DNA of 64,000 nt from Lotus japonicus (lineage: Eukaryota; Streptophyta; Magnoliopsida; Fabales; Fabaceae). The notes beneath the pieces were generated by a model. That model did not search any database and was not told the DNA's origin. It saw only the letters and a list, made by a program, of their open reading frames with translations. The position numbers were made by a program, and so were the translations under genes. Below are positions 48,730-60,666 of the stretch, piece by piece. The DNA is taken from NCBI RefSeq assembly GCF_012489685.1, contig NC_080045.1, forward strand, positions 12,363,648-12,427,647, given 5' to 3'. Position 1 is the first letter of the stretch; every line of letters begins with the position of its first letter.

Positions 48730-48799
48730 GCTATCTCTTTTCATACACCAAAGCACAAGAAAATCCTAGAAAACTCATTGAGAGAATACCAATTACAAG

Positions 48800-49967
48800 A
48801 TGAAGAGAGTGATTGCAGTCTTTCTAACCTTGCTAGCTACATTGTTCCTCACAATGGAGCCAGTGCAAGCCTTCAATTGCCAAGAAGCGAAAGTATCATG
48901 GCTTCCGTGTGTTGGATACCTCATTGGTGGTGGAGGCCCTTCAACTTCTTGTTGCAATGCTATTAAAAGTCTCAAATCATCATTAGGTACGAAAGACGAT
49001 CGACTTGCTGCTTGTGAATGCTTTAAAGATGCAATAAGCCTATTCCCGAGCATAAATGAAGACTTGCTTGCCTCACTTCCCAAACGATGTGCTGTTGAGA
49101 TAAGCATTCCCATAAGCAAGAACATGAAATGTAACAAGTAAGTTGTTAACTTTCCTTCCTTTCTAAGGATATGTTAAAGAAATATTTCATCAGTTCTTAT
49201 TTATTAGCTATTTTTAAGAGTTTTTTAATCCCTAAATATAAATCACTTCATAATATCTGTAAAATATTTAATTTATTTTTTCAAATCTACCACTTCATAT
49301 TTAATATGAAAAAGATGATAGGATTTTGAAAAGTTGTTAACTCCAAGAGATTTTCATGAGATAATTAAAGTAGAGAGAAAAATTAACTTAATTTTCAAGT
49401 TTTTAAATAATGGGGATTTGGGAAGCTTAATAAACTTTTTATATATTTTTTTCTAGTAATTAATTTTATTAATCTTGATAATTAAGTGAAAGTAACTGAT
49501 AAATATATAAAATATTCAATGAAAAATAAGTATTATTAATAAAATATGAAAAAAATTTAATATTTAATTTGTTGAGTTGCAATAAATGTCAGCTAATTTC
49601 TGTACCAAAAAAAAATGTCAGTTAATTTTACAAAGGTGAAAATTTCCATAGGAAAAGAAAACATCTACTATATGTGAATTAAAAAATTATAATAACTTCT
49701 TTTTTCTCAACAAAAAAATATAATTTATATTATTGAAATTAACAGTAAGGTTATTTTTTTGGTGAACAAATTAACAGTAATGGTTGATATTTAAAAATGG
49801 AATTAACTTAACCTTGATACACTCACTCTTAAGGCACCGCTAACAAAATATCTCATTAATTACTTCATCAAATCGTTAATACCGTTATTGTCTAATTATA
49901 TTGATACCTTGTTCTTATTTGCAGCATTCAATACAATGGAGGAATCAATGTAATCAAAGGGATATAG
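48800..49967 (+). CDS. Type 1 non-specific lipid transfer protein (two exons)
   Basis: Exon 1 is 48800-49137 and exon 2 is 49925-49967 (AA|gtaagt, ttgcag|C, in frame), giving 126 residues. The first 24 residues are a clear secretion signal (MKRVIAVFLTLLATLFL, then PVQA). The mature part has the eight-cysteine pattern C-X9-C-X13-CC-X19-CXC-X22-C-X13-C, matching type 1 nsLTPs exactly, with four disulfides forming a lipid-binding tunnel. nsLTPs are secreted and carry lipids in cell walls and cuticle. An intron just after the last Cys is usual in this family. Exon 2 adds a 14-residue tail (NIQYNGGINVIKGI plus the split Asn), longer than most. The mature protein lacks tryptophan-rich or GPI-like features. 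Confidence 0.92.
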
Positions 49968-50419
49968 ACTTTGGTTGCTCTTGTCAGGGCAAAAGTAATG
50001 TAGCCTATTATATGTGGGCATGTTTATGAAATAAAAGTTTGTTTTATAGACAACTTATTTCTATGTTTACTTATCCATGCATCTTTATTATAAAATTAAT
50101 CAACAAAATTTTGTGTCGTTTTAATTAACGTATAAAATGGTAATTTTAGTTTTGTTGCAAGTCAAGGTGATATCCCAACACGGCTAAAATATACATTAAA
50201 GAATTAATATGTAAACTTTTACTACGCAGCAGACATGATAGTATACGCTTTATACAATTCATTATGAATTTATTTATTGTTTTGTGCTATGTGTATTGTA
50301 TAAGCTTATACATTAATCCACTCTTATACAGTGATGAATTATTTAATCCACCTTATAGATGATGGATAATGCATGGTAAGAGAGTGATGTATAAGTTATA
50401 TGAAAATATTTATTCCACT
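49968..50419. other. LTP 3' flank, no gene seen
   Basis: AT-rich; an aataaaag at 50,031 may be the LTP poly(A) signal. A short palindrome gtataagcttatac is at about 50297. Confidence 0.5.
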
Positions 50420-51010
50420 GCCACAACCACCACCGTCCACCATCGCCACCGCCCTCCACCACTGTCATTTCTAACATCGCTATCGCCACTACCACCACCC
50501 ACCGTAGCAACCACTATCATCACCATCACCTTCCAACACCACCACCACCACCGTCCCAGCCACCCTCAAACTGTCATCATCATCGCCGTCACCACTACAT
50601 ACTACTAAGAGTCACTACTGCCACAACCACATCCCTCCACCGCTGCCACCACCGCCACTGTCGTTGTCACTGCCATATCACCATCACATTCCAACACCAC
50701 CACCGTCGTTGCCACCACCTGAACCACTACACCATTGTTGCCACCACCACCCTACAACACTGCCATTACCACAATACTCTCTACCAACACCATCCACCAC
50801 CACTACCACCACCACCGCATCCATCATTATCGTCATTGCCACCATCACAACCTATCACCATGACCGACCACCACTACCGCCACAACCACCTCCCTCCATT
50901 GCCGCCACCACTCAACATCGTCACTGCCACCTCTACAACGACCACCACCCTCCATCACCGCCACTGCTATTGTCGCAGCCATCTCAACCGCACCCGCTAT
51001 CTTTATCTCC
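50420..51010 (+). repeat. Degenerate CCA/CCG trinucleotide-rich tract, about 590 bp
   Basis: The tract is built almost entirely from ccacca, accgcc, atcaccat and tcgtt phrases, with G very scarce and strong strand asymmetry. It is open in a plus frame for about 140 codons (Pro/His/Thr-rich), but the composition alone explains the open frame. It is probably an expanded and decayed microsatellite. Sequence after it (51,060-51,240) has short direct repeats of ctaatactatcagg / cttaatactatcaag. Confidence 0.8.
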
Positions 51011-53454
51011 CATTAACACCATCCTCATTGTTATCATATCTATCATTATTCAATATTTCAGGAAGCATAGGTTTATATTAATTTAAACGAAATGATAAGT
51101 TATACAGTTTATGACCATACATTATATAGTATTAAATTTTTATCAGGCCTAATACTATCAGGCTTAATACTATCAAGTCTTATCTATTATGTCTTATAAT
51201 ATACAAGATACTAAATGAACCTTTATACACATTAATGTTTGTTCACTATTAAAGATGCTAATGAATGAGAACAAAAGTAGGGGAAAATGAAAATCAAATG
51301 AGTGAGCGCTGCTTAGTTTCATCATGTAATCCATGAATAAAAAACATGTACGACTATTGGACTATCGGGCAGACCAAGGAACTCAAGCACGCTCGATCGA
51401 TGGAAATTCCAAGGCAAGTTGTCTGCTTAGATCCCCTATTCATAGCAAGGCTTCATCGCCAAAGCTTTTTTACTCCTAACCTTGGGGGGTTGTGGACCGT
51501 TAGGGTGTTCAGTCGACCAAGATATTAATATCGTGTTGGAGTCTTATTATGTCGACCAGGTACCTGCTAACATGAGTCAGCTACCTTTGGATAAAGGTGT
51601 CCATACGCATCCCCCCTCCACAAGACTAAGTCCTCATGTATTCTCTCTGCCCTTATGGATAAAAGATGTATCATATGAGAATGAAGTTTTTATGTGAGAA
51701 GGAGAGGAGTCATTATGAGCCAATAGATCTAATCACGAACGGTCACAGAAGCTTCTCTTGACAAACCCAAGTTCTTATTTATGCACATATGTTTTAGGTA
51801 CAAAGAAGCTAGAGGAAGCACAGAAGCTTCTCACTGAAAGTTTTGCAGGTTAGCAATTGGTTAGTTGAAGGTGTTTTTGAGTTCTTAAAAGACAAAGCAA
51901 TCACCAATGAGCTTTTCTTATTGAAGATAAAGAAACCTTGAGGATATTGCCGGAATTGCATGCCAAATAGGAAGGCGCCTTCTCAGAACAGCCTGTGCCA
52001 AGCTACAGATTGTGTTCCACAAGCTTCTGGTAGCAAACTCGATGCCTTTAATTATGGTTTTACTAACATCACACATTGGTCTCCATGCCAACACCACCCT
52101 CACTAGTTTTGCTATTGCTAGGTTCGTTAACAAGAAATTTGCAAAATACAGGTTAAATTCTAATAACAGGTCAGACAAGATTCAATCTATATAAGTTGAA
52201 GTTCGAGGTACGAATGCTCGTCGAAGTATGAAGACTTTGATTTGAGATACATTGAGATTCCAACAGCTAAAATTGAGAATGTACAAGACAGAGTTTTGAA
52301 TTTTTTTTATAAGCCAAGATAGTTTTGATTAGTAAGCCATTTAGAGGCTACAGCTGATTGTAAGGCAACCGTTGGAGGTTGACAAAATCAGTTACATTGA
52401 TTAGCACATGAGGACCATCTATAATTATTATGAATTTATTTAGGGACTTATTTTCATTTTATCGAATTCTTTCAAGGACTTATCTAAATTTTAATGAATT
52501 CTATAACAGATGCTTACATTTTTCATATAAGGGCTTTCGAGCTTGATAACAAACTTAAGATTGAAAAATTGCATAGAAAAGGAATAAATTGAACGTTAAA
52601 AGAATGTGATGCTTAGTGGAATGCAATGTGGCATTAACACGTGGGAAAACACATTAAAATTTGTTAAGTTGACTTTTCAGTGTATTTACTTCGTTTATGG
52701 GGTAATAATTTGACTAAAAATATATTTCACTGACTAATCTATGGGTTTAATCTATTAAAACTATACGTGACTTCTAACTGATAATCTTGAAACCAATTCA
52801 AAGTTTCAAACTTCATTTCAATTGCAAAACTAAGCAATAATTACTTCGACCTTCAACACAAAACGAGTAGTTATCCAGAAATTGGGAATATGTAATCCTA
52901 ATTCACTTAATATACTTACATACCTGACTAGACAAAATTATAAATCATAATCGTTTTTTTCCGAAGTCATCAGTTTTAAAAAATAAGAATGCAAAAAATA
53001 CGTAAGGATCATCTAATTGTTAGGCAAAATTTCTTCAATAAAAACACTCTAGACTCCATTATCTCGGATATGCTGAAGGAACAGAAGTCTAAATTAATGG
53101 TACATAATAATCTAATTTCAGTGGTAAGCTCGCGATATGCCGCCCTTAAATTAAAAGAAAACCTTGCTTCTACCTGAACTTCTATACCAAAAATAGGTTT
53201 GATAACTGTAACTATTATTATAAGCCTTGTAGAACTTTCAAGGGACAGATTATGCCCAAAAGTTGACATAAGAGAGGCAGAGAAAGGGCAGAAGCATAAG
53301 GGAGGCAGGGTAAGATCTTACTAAAATATAAAATGATTAAGTTCAGTGATAAAGCTAGAAAAGATACAAAATTGTCCATCAAATGCATTCACCTCAAAAC
53401 AAAATTCATAATACTCCAGAAACACTAATGCAAACAAAGAAGCATTCTACAAAT
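51011..53454. other. Intergenic, no gene seen
   Basis: A mixture of repeat-like sequence (51,340-51,780, see the inverted match near 47.4 kb) and AT-rich sequence with only short ORFs. The 3'UTR of RPS23 occupies its right end. Confidence 0.4.
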
Positions 53455-54869
<1,415 letters not shown>

Positions 54870-54932
54870 GGCTGCGTTCTTCTGTGTAGAGCTCGGAGGA
54901 GGTGATGGAGGATGAGGCACACAAGCAGCGTA

Positions 54933-54941
54933 AAACCCTAA
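54933..54941 (-). promoter_or_regulatory. Telo-box of the RPS23 promoter
   Basis: AAACCCTAA reads on the plus strand 64-72 bases upstream of the start codon, within or next to the leader. Telo-boxes mark plant ribosomal protein and other growth-related promoters near their transcription start. Confidence 0.8.
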
Positions 54942-54969
54942 TCGCTGAAACCAAAGAAACTTGGGGCCT

Positions 54970-54987
54970 TATATATATATATATATT
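54970..54987 (-). promoter_or_regulatory. TATA-rich element of RPS23
   Basis: An (AT)9 tract about 100 bases upstream of the start codon, about 30 bases before the telo-box; the position fits a TATA box. Being a pure microsatellite, it may vary in length. Confidence 0.6.
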
Positions 54988-55056
54988 GCAGAAATAATAA
55001 AACCTTTGTTTTTTGGTCCAAAACTACTGGGTTTGTTCAAATAACAGATCCACTTA

Positions 55057-55084
55057 TGGGCCTCTGTTTTTAATTTTCGGCCCA
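55057..55084 (-). promoter_or_regulatory. Pair of site II elements (TGGGCC and GGCCCA)
   Basis: TGGGCC at 55057-55062 and its inverse GGCCCA at 55079-55084 lie about 190-215 bases upstream of the RPS23 start. TGGGCY site II elements, bound by TCP factors, co-occur with telo-boxes in plant ribosomal protein promoters. Confidence 0.65.
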
Positions 55085-55149
55085 TAAGGTTTGCTTTCCT
55101 TGTCTTTTTTTGTGATTACCCCTCTCAATGATTTAATCGCATGATTAAA

Positions 55150-55572
55150 TATAATTTGGTTAGGTTTGTTTGTCTCTATTATTTCTCCCTTGCTGGCGGA
55201 GGCCGTGAGCATGAGGTGGACTATGCAATTGGCTATTGATTTAGGATTTCGCCGGATCTTACTGGAAACTGATTGTCTACAACTTTTCAAGGCTTGGAAA
55301 GCGAAGGAGGCCGGCAGATCATATCTTAGTTCTATTATTTCAGATTGTCTGTTTATTAGTTTCTGCTTTTGATTATGTTAATCTTAGTTTTGTTAGACGC
55401 ACGGGTAACACTGTTGCGGACTTTTTGGTTAGGAACGCTGCAACCTATGCTGATTTTATATGGGTTGAAGAGGTTCCTGATGCCGCTCTTCCTTTCATTA
55501 TTTCTGATGTAACTCTTCTGGAGCCAATTGGCATTTAATAGAATTGCAGTTTACTTTCAAAAAAAAAAAAAA
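55150..55572 (+). pseudogene. LINE 3' fragment (RNase H), plus strand
   Basis: An RVT_3-type fold reads SPLLAEAVSMRWTMQLAIDL, GFRRILLETDCLQLFKAW at 55186-55305. After a frame change it continues with TGNTVADFLVRNAATYADFI and ends in an A-run at 55559-55572. It is only the last third of a LINE, 5'-truncated. It sits immediately upstream (promoter side) of RPS23, within 130 bases of the site II pair. Confidence 0.75.
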
Positions 55573-55897
55573 CTTTTTTGACAAATAAGATACACGGAAA
55601 TTAATGGCCTTCATAAAGTTTTTAGTTTCTCAAGGTATCCCCAAACTTGGGAGCCATAAGACTAAACAACAAATGTTTCTCTATACGCACTGCTCAAGAA
55701 TCGAACCTTGAAACTCAACTATTTATTAGTTGTGCTTGTTGGTAGCCTTCAGAAAGTTAAAATTTAAGTAGTGTTTGGCCAGCTTTTTTTTTTTACTTTT
55801 AAGTGACTTTTAAGCTAAAACTGGATCAAACACAATTTTAAAAAAGTTCTAAAATTTTAAGTAACTTATTTTTTATAACATAAAATAGAAATAAGTA

Positions 55898-56927
55898 GAG
55901 TAAAGTACACGCACCCCCCTCAAGGTTTGTTAGAATTACACTCCACCTCATTCTTATCTAAAATCTACACTCCACCCCATTTTATATAGAGGCAAATTTA
56001 GTGACGAAAAATATTTTTCATTAATAATTAGTTACTATTTAAATTGTTAATCAATAATTTCAAAAAATATTTTTAATATATTCCAATAAATTTAAAATGG
56101 AAAACATCACAGTCCTCCCCATTCTCTCAATCGCGTTCTTCCTCCTTAAATTCACAATGCAAATTTTGCAATAGCACACCTGACCGGTTTACAAACCATA
56201 TCTCGAACATAATGAAACATGCTTGTGTTTTCATATTTGATATTAATTCAATTTTAATCAAAATAATCTATTTATACCTCCAATTTTCAAAATTGGATTG
56301 TAGACCCAAAAAGTAACACAAATAGGTGAAGAAAATAGAGAAACAAAATTAAAAAATATGAAGTGGATCGGAGGTTATTAGAACCCAACGATGCGGTGGA
56401 GCACCGTTTTTAACAAAATCCAACAACATCTTAAACCAACAGAGCGTTCACTCACAACTTAAAGGGGTGAAGTTCACAAGAAGTAGTTGAACAAGTGGGC
56501 TTTGAGGATGTGCGATTCACGTTCTGGGGTTCAAGTCGCAACAAAACTTTGAGGCATGGTGGTGCCATGGGGTTTCACATTCTGGGACGGTGGTCGCCGT
56601 GTTAAAGAGAGCAAAGGTTTGGTGGTGATCGTTTGTGGTGAGAAATATGATTTGGAGATAGATAGGACGTGGACTTAACAGACAGAGTTGATGGTTTTTT
56701 AAAATTTAATTCAGTAAAATTATTTTCATAAATTAATGTATGATAGTGTATATGCATTAAATTTATTTAAATTTTCACTAATTAGTAATTATTTTTTAGT
56801 AGTGACGAATTTGTTTTCGTCACTAAATTTTGCCTTTATAAAAAATGGGGTGGAGTGTAGATTTTAAAAAGAAATGGGGTGGTGTGTCATTCTTGTAAAC
56901 CTTGAGAGGGGTGAGTGTATTTTACTC
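55898..56927. mobile_element. Non-autonomous Mutator-like element, 1030 bp
   Basis: The ends are GAGTAAAGTACACGCACC and the inverse of GAGTAAAATACACTCACC. Long inverted repeats continue for about 110 bases (ctccaccccattt..tgacgaaa on both sides). The 9-bp target duplication AAATAAGTA lies at 55889-55897 and 56928-56936. Long ends plus 9-bp duplications are the MULE signature. The interior (56,100-56,700) is not transposase and has no clear ORF. Confidence 0.92.
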
Positions 56928-56984
56928 AAATAAGTAACTTTTTAGAAAAAGGCGTGGAGATGAGCTTTTTACTTAAAAGTAACT

Positions 56985-57770
56985 GTTCTGTACTAGGGCA
57001 AGCTTACGTAAGAGAAAGACAAAAAGTAAACCCTAGCAGAGCACTAAAATAGCAAAACTACCATAAAAGGAATATTCTCCTTAATGCTGAAAAAGTTGGT
57101 TTCGTACAAGTGGATGACCTCCCCTTTTATAGAGGGGGTGGTCATGATATGGATCTTTCCTATATTTGGGCCTGACAATTAGGGCCCAAATCCCCGTACA
57201 TATAAGACAAATCCAAAGGAATCTTCCAGCTGGCTTGTGGGTCCATCACCTAAGGGAGGGTAATGAAGCTTCGTCATGTTGCCTTTCCCGCCTTGGCTAT
57301 CGTCATTGGTTCATTATTCATTTTGGGCGGGACATAATCTTCTTTATGTCCCGCCCAGTCCACATGCCCCCAAGACATGAGACTCGAGTAATTGAGTCGA
57401 AATGTCTTTATCGTTACCCGGTAGTTCGCCTCTATTGTTTATTCATTCATCGTCATTTTTCTTTCGTTGTTACATCGCCATTTTCACGCTTCTCCACCTT
57501 TGTTGTCATTTCAAAGATATGTCGCCTTCAGTTATAACCGTCAACCACGTCTTTTCAACTGACGCACGTATCCTTATTTTCCGGGATTTCGTCATCATTT
57601 GTTATAAATGCAATCTTCAGTTGTGCGTCTCGAGGAGTACGTCTTTTCGCTTCCCACCTTTTCGAATTTCAAATCCCAAAATCCCACGATCTTCCCCCAT
57701 TCGTTCTCTCTCCTCCTTTCTCTCTATAAAAACCCCTTTTCACTTTACATTTTTCACTTTCTTAAAACTT
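56985..57770 (-). repeat. Probable 3' LTR of the Tat element, approximate edges
   Basis: On the minus strand a TATA box (TATAAAA, 57131-57125, within CTATAAAAGGGG) lies where a U3 promoter would. The start of the plus-strand segment (TGTACTAGGGCAAGC, near 56996) resembles an LTR end. The inner edge lies between about 57,360 and 57,800. The 5' LTR is outside the window, so no pair comparison is possible. A perfect 13-bp palindrome occurs at 57325-57356. Confidence 0.5.
57725..57732 (+). promoter_or_regulatory. TATA box for the antisense gene
   Basis: TATAAAAA with CT-rich sequence on both sides lies 333 bases before the ATG at 58058. It is on the plus strand, opposite to the retroelement. It would serve the antisense transcript, with an intron-like pyrimidine-rich leader in between. 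Confidence 0.55.
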
Positions 57771-58057
57771 TTGCCCTGAACCTTTTCACCGCAGCTTTCA
57801 TTCTCTTCTTTGAATTCCGGTGAACCCTTTCTTCCTCCGGCCGTCGTCATTGCGCGGTGCTCCCCTATCGCCGACGTTCTCCTTTCTCAAATCCACAGTT
57901 CTTCCCCTGGTTAGTTTTTCTCTTTCCTGAGATTCTTTGTTTACTTCTTTTCTCTGACTGTTCATCTTCTTTCTTCTTGACTCTGTTCATCTTCTTTTTT
58001 CTTGACTCTGTTCATCTTCTTTTTACTTTTAGTTTGTTCATCTTCTTTTTTCTTTTT

Positions 58058-60192
58058 ATGAAACTGCCTCGCATGTCTTTACCAAACGCCAGCCTTTCTT
58101 CCCTAGAACTTTCTTCGCCCTCTACGGAGGAGGAAGTTGTCGCCCCCTCTATCATTGAAATTCATTCCTCGCCCTCTACCCATGATGATTCCGGTCCCGC
58201 CGGCTCTGTAGACTCAATTCTCTCCTCTAATGGAGATTTGTCTTCACCTGAATGGCGCTCTGAAGTGCATTTAGTTGAAGATAAATGTCTGCTGCATTCT
58301 ATCTGGGGCAGCATTGGGAGCATTAATTCGCTTCGAATATCTGCTCAAGGGTTTACGAAGATAAATCCCGCCACCTCGAATAATGAAGATCATCTCTTGA
58401 ATGTCCTCCCATGTGGCGAAGATGACTGTGTTCTGTTGCGTAAAGAACCAGCCGATGAATCGCCCGATTTCTTCTTTGTTTATGGCTATTTCTTCTTAGA
58501 CTTGAACATCAAACTTCCTTTCTCGCCGTTTATATGTCACGTTCTTTCTTTTCTGAATGTGGCGCCCTGCCAACTCCAGCCCAACGCCTGGGGTTTTCTC
58601 CGCTGCTTTGAAATTCTGTGTGAACACTTGAGTTTCACTCCGACCTATCCTTTGTTCTTCCTGTTCTATAAATCGGTCACCACTAAACCTACTTCTGTGA
58701 AATGGGTTCCACTATTAGCCCGTAAGAACATGAGTCGGTTCACCGCCCTTAAAAGTCATTACAAAGTATGGCAGAAGAAATACTTTAAAGTTATGGAGTC
58801 GCCCGAAATAAAAAACCTGTTCCGAGATTCCGACAATAACCCCCTCTTCCCTTTTTACTGGACAAAGAACCCTCGCCGAAAAATATCCGTTTCATACGAC
58901 GCCTTGGATGAATCTGAACAAGGCGTCGCCGATTACCTCCGCACACTACCAGTATTTTCTGGTCACGACTTGATTGAGGCGTCGAAATCCGGCACTTTAA
59001 ATCAATTTTTTAGTAAGTTTATAATCTTTGTACGTAACTTCTTTTTCTTTTTGTTCATGTATCTCGTCTAATTGGTGTTTTCCATACAGCTACGATGGGA
59101 AAAGGCAAGGTTGACGCGAACCCACTCAAGATGAAGGAGTACCTCGCCCAGTCTGCTGCGGCGGCGAAGAAGAGGGCCGCCGAAACTGAGCAGAAGAAGA
59201 AGAATGAAGGTACCTCGGGTTCTGACAACGTCAAGGACCCTAAACGTCAAAAAACTTCAGGTGCTGCTGGTGGTAAGCCTCTCCACCAATCGACTCTTGA
59301 TTCAAAAAGCCGTCCATCTGAGAAAAAGAAGGGACATGACAATGTCCCGCCCCCTCAACAAGATTCAAGCACGCTGATCAACCGCCCATCAACTCCATTT
59401 GGCCAGGCTGGCCCTAGTTCAGCCATTGGTGGCGAAGCTCCTCCCCCCTTGCTGAATTTGTCGGATCCTCACTTCAATGGGCTGGAATTCATGACCCGTA
59501 CTTTTGACAACAAGATCCACAAGGATGTTTCGGGTCAAGGTCCCCCCAACATTGCTTCTTTGGCGATCCATCACGCGCTTTCTGCCGCCAGCACCGTGGC
59601 GGGAATGGCTCAGTGTGTGAAAGAGTTGATCTCAGCCAAGAATCGTTTTGAGAAGAAGGCAGCTGATTACAAGACAGCCTATGAGCAGGCTAAAACTGAT
59701 GCTGAGACTGCCAACAACAAGCTGAAATCTGCTGAGGAGAAGTGTGCTAAGTTAACTGAAGACTTGGCTGCTTCGGACCTGCTTCTTCAAAAGACAAAGT
59801 CTCTTAAAGAAGCCATAAATGACAAGCACACTGCCATTCAAGCCAAATATCAAAAGTTGGAGAAGAAACATGATCGCCTGAATGCTTCCATCCTAGGGCG
59901 TGCTTCTCTCCAATATGCTCAAGGCTTTCTGGCGGCCAAAGAGCAGATCAGTGTAGTTGAGCCGGGCTTTGATCTTTCCCGCATTGGGTGGCTGAAGGAG
60001 ATCAAGGATGGTCAAGTAGTTGGTGATGATGACATTAGCCTCGACCTCCTTCCCCAATTCAATGATGAGAGTGAGCCTGAAGAAGATGGCGAGGATGGGA
60101 ATGAGCAGCACAGGAATGAGGATCAAGGGAAGGAAGTTCCTCAAGCTGGGACAAGCCAGGGCAACAACGCCAACAACGAGAACCTGGCTTGA
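58058..60192 (+). CDS. Tat retroelement antisense protein (gypsy-type transposon-associated family), two exons
   Basis: Exon 1 is 58058-59012 and exon 2 is 59090-60192. The junction (TTTTTA|gtaagt, catacag|CTACG) is in frame, joining the two open frames into a 685-residue protein. The frame is open upstream of 58058 but contains no ATG there. Residues about 130-300 match the plant transposon-associated domain known as Transposase_28 / putative gypsy type transposon: FFFVYGYFFLDLNIKLPFSP, then APCQLQPNAWGFLRCFEILC. The second exon has a Lys/Ala-rich head and a long coiled coil (about 500-600, from LISAKNRFEKKAADYKTAYE). The tail is acidic, from PEEDGEDGNE on. The role is unknown. Antisense ORFs after pol are known in Tat elements such as Grande. 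The gene lies between pol and the 3' LTR, on the strand opposite to pol. Confidence 0.8.
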
Positions 60193-60666
60193 ATTTGTTT
60201 TTATTTTATGAAGTTGAAATTTTTCTTTGGGCATTGCCCTGTCTTTTATTTTCGTTCCAAATTATGTATGGGCATCGCCCCCTTTTCTCTACTTTAAATG
60301 GATATCATCTTAAGTTCATTCGTTGTTTTAGTTGTTTCCAACTTTCGTTGTTATATACCTTAGCCGATTTTTCGACGAGGCTTGGTTTCTAGTGGCCACT
60401 AGAATTGCCAAGGCTTTTAACTTTTGAAGGCGATACTTTCTTATTCCGAAAGGTTTACTCGCGGTATTGCATACCTTGATACGATTTGCATTGCATGAAC
60501 TCGTAATAAAAATTCAAAAAACATATACGATTCTGTTGAAATGATCTTTTCATTAATTTTCTTTCGTATGGGAACAATTGTCCCTTCATTACAATTGTCG
60601 CCTCATTAAAAACATTTCCAAAGAAAGTGAAAAAGAGTGCGACTTCATTTACATTTGTTGTTTCTA

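Noticed and set aside
50664..51086. Plus-strand 140-codon Pro/His/Thr-rich ORF
   Set aside because: It lies in the CCA-rich tract and other frames there are also open; stops are simply rare in such sequence.
51918..52178. Minus-strand 86-codon ORF
   Set aside because: There is no recognisable domain and no conserved neighbours, and the other strand shows nothing either.
55897..55935. CRISPR-like or tRNA-like repeat at the edge of the Mutator element
   Set aside because: The repeated words are the inverted terminal repeat of the element; CRISPR arrays do not occur in plant nuclear DNA.
57402..57823. Plus-strand ORFs of 125 and 71 codons ahead of the antisense gene
   Set aside because: They are in the pyrimidine-rich leader/LTR area, contain no domain and overlap each other; the real start is more likely the ATG at 58058.
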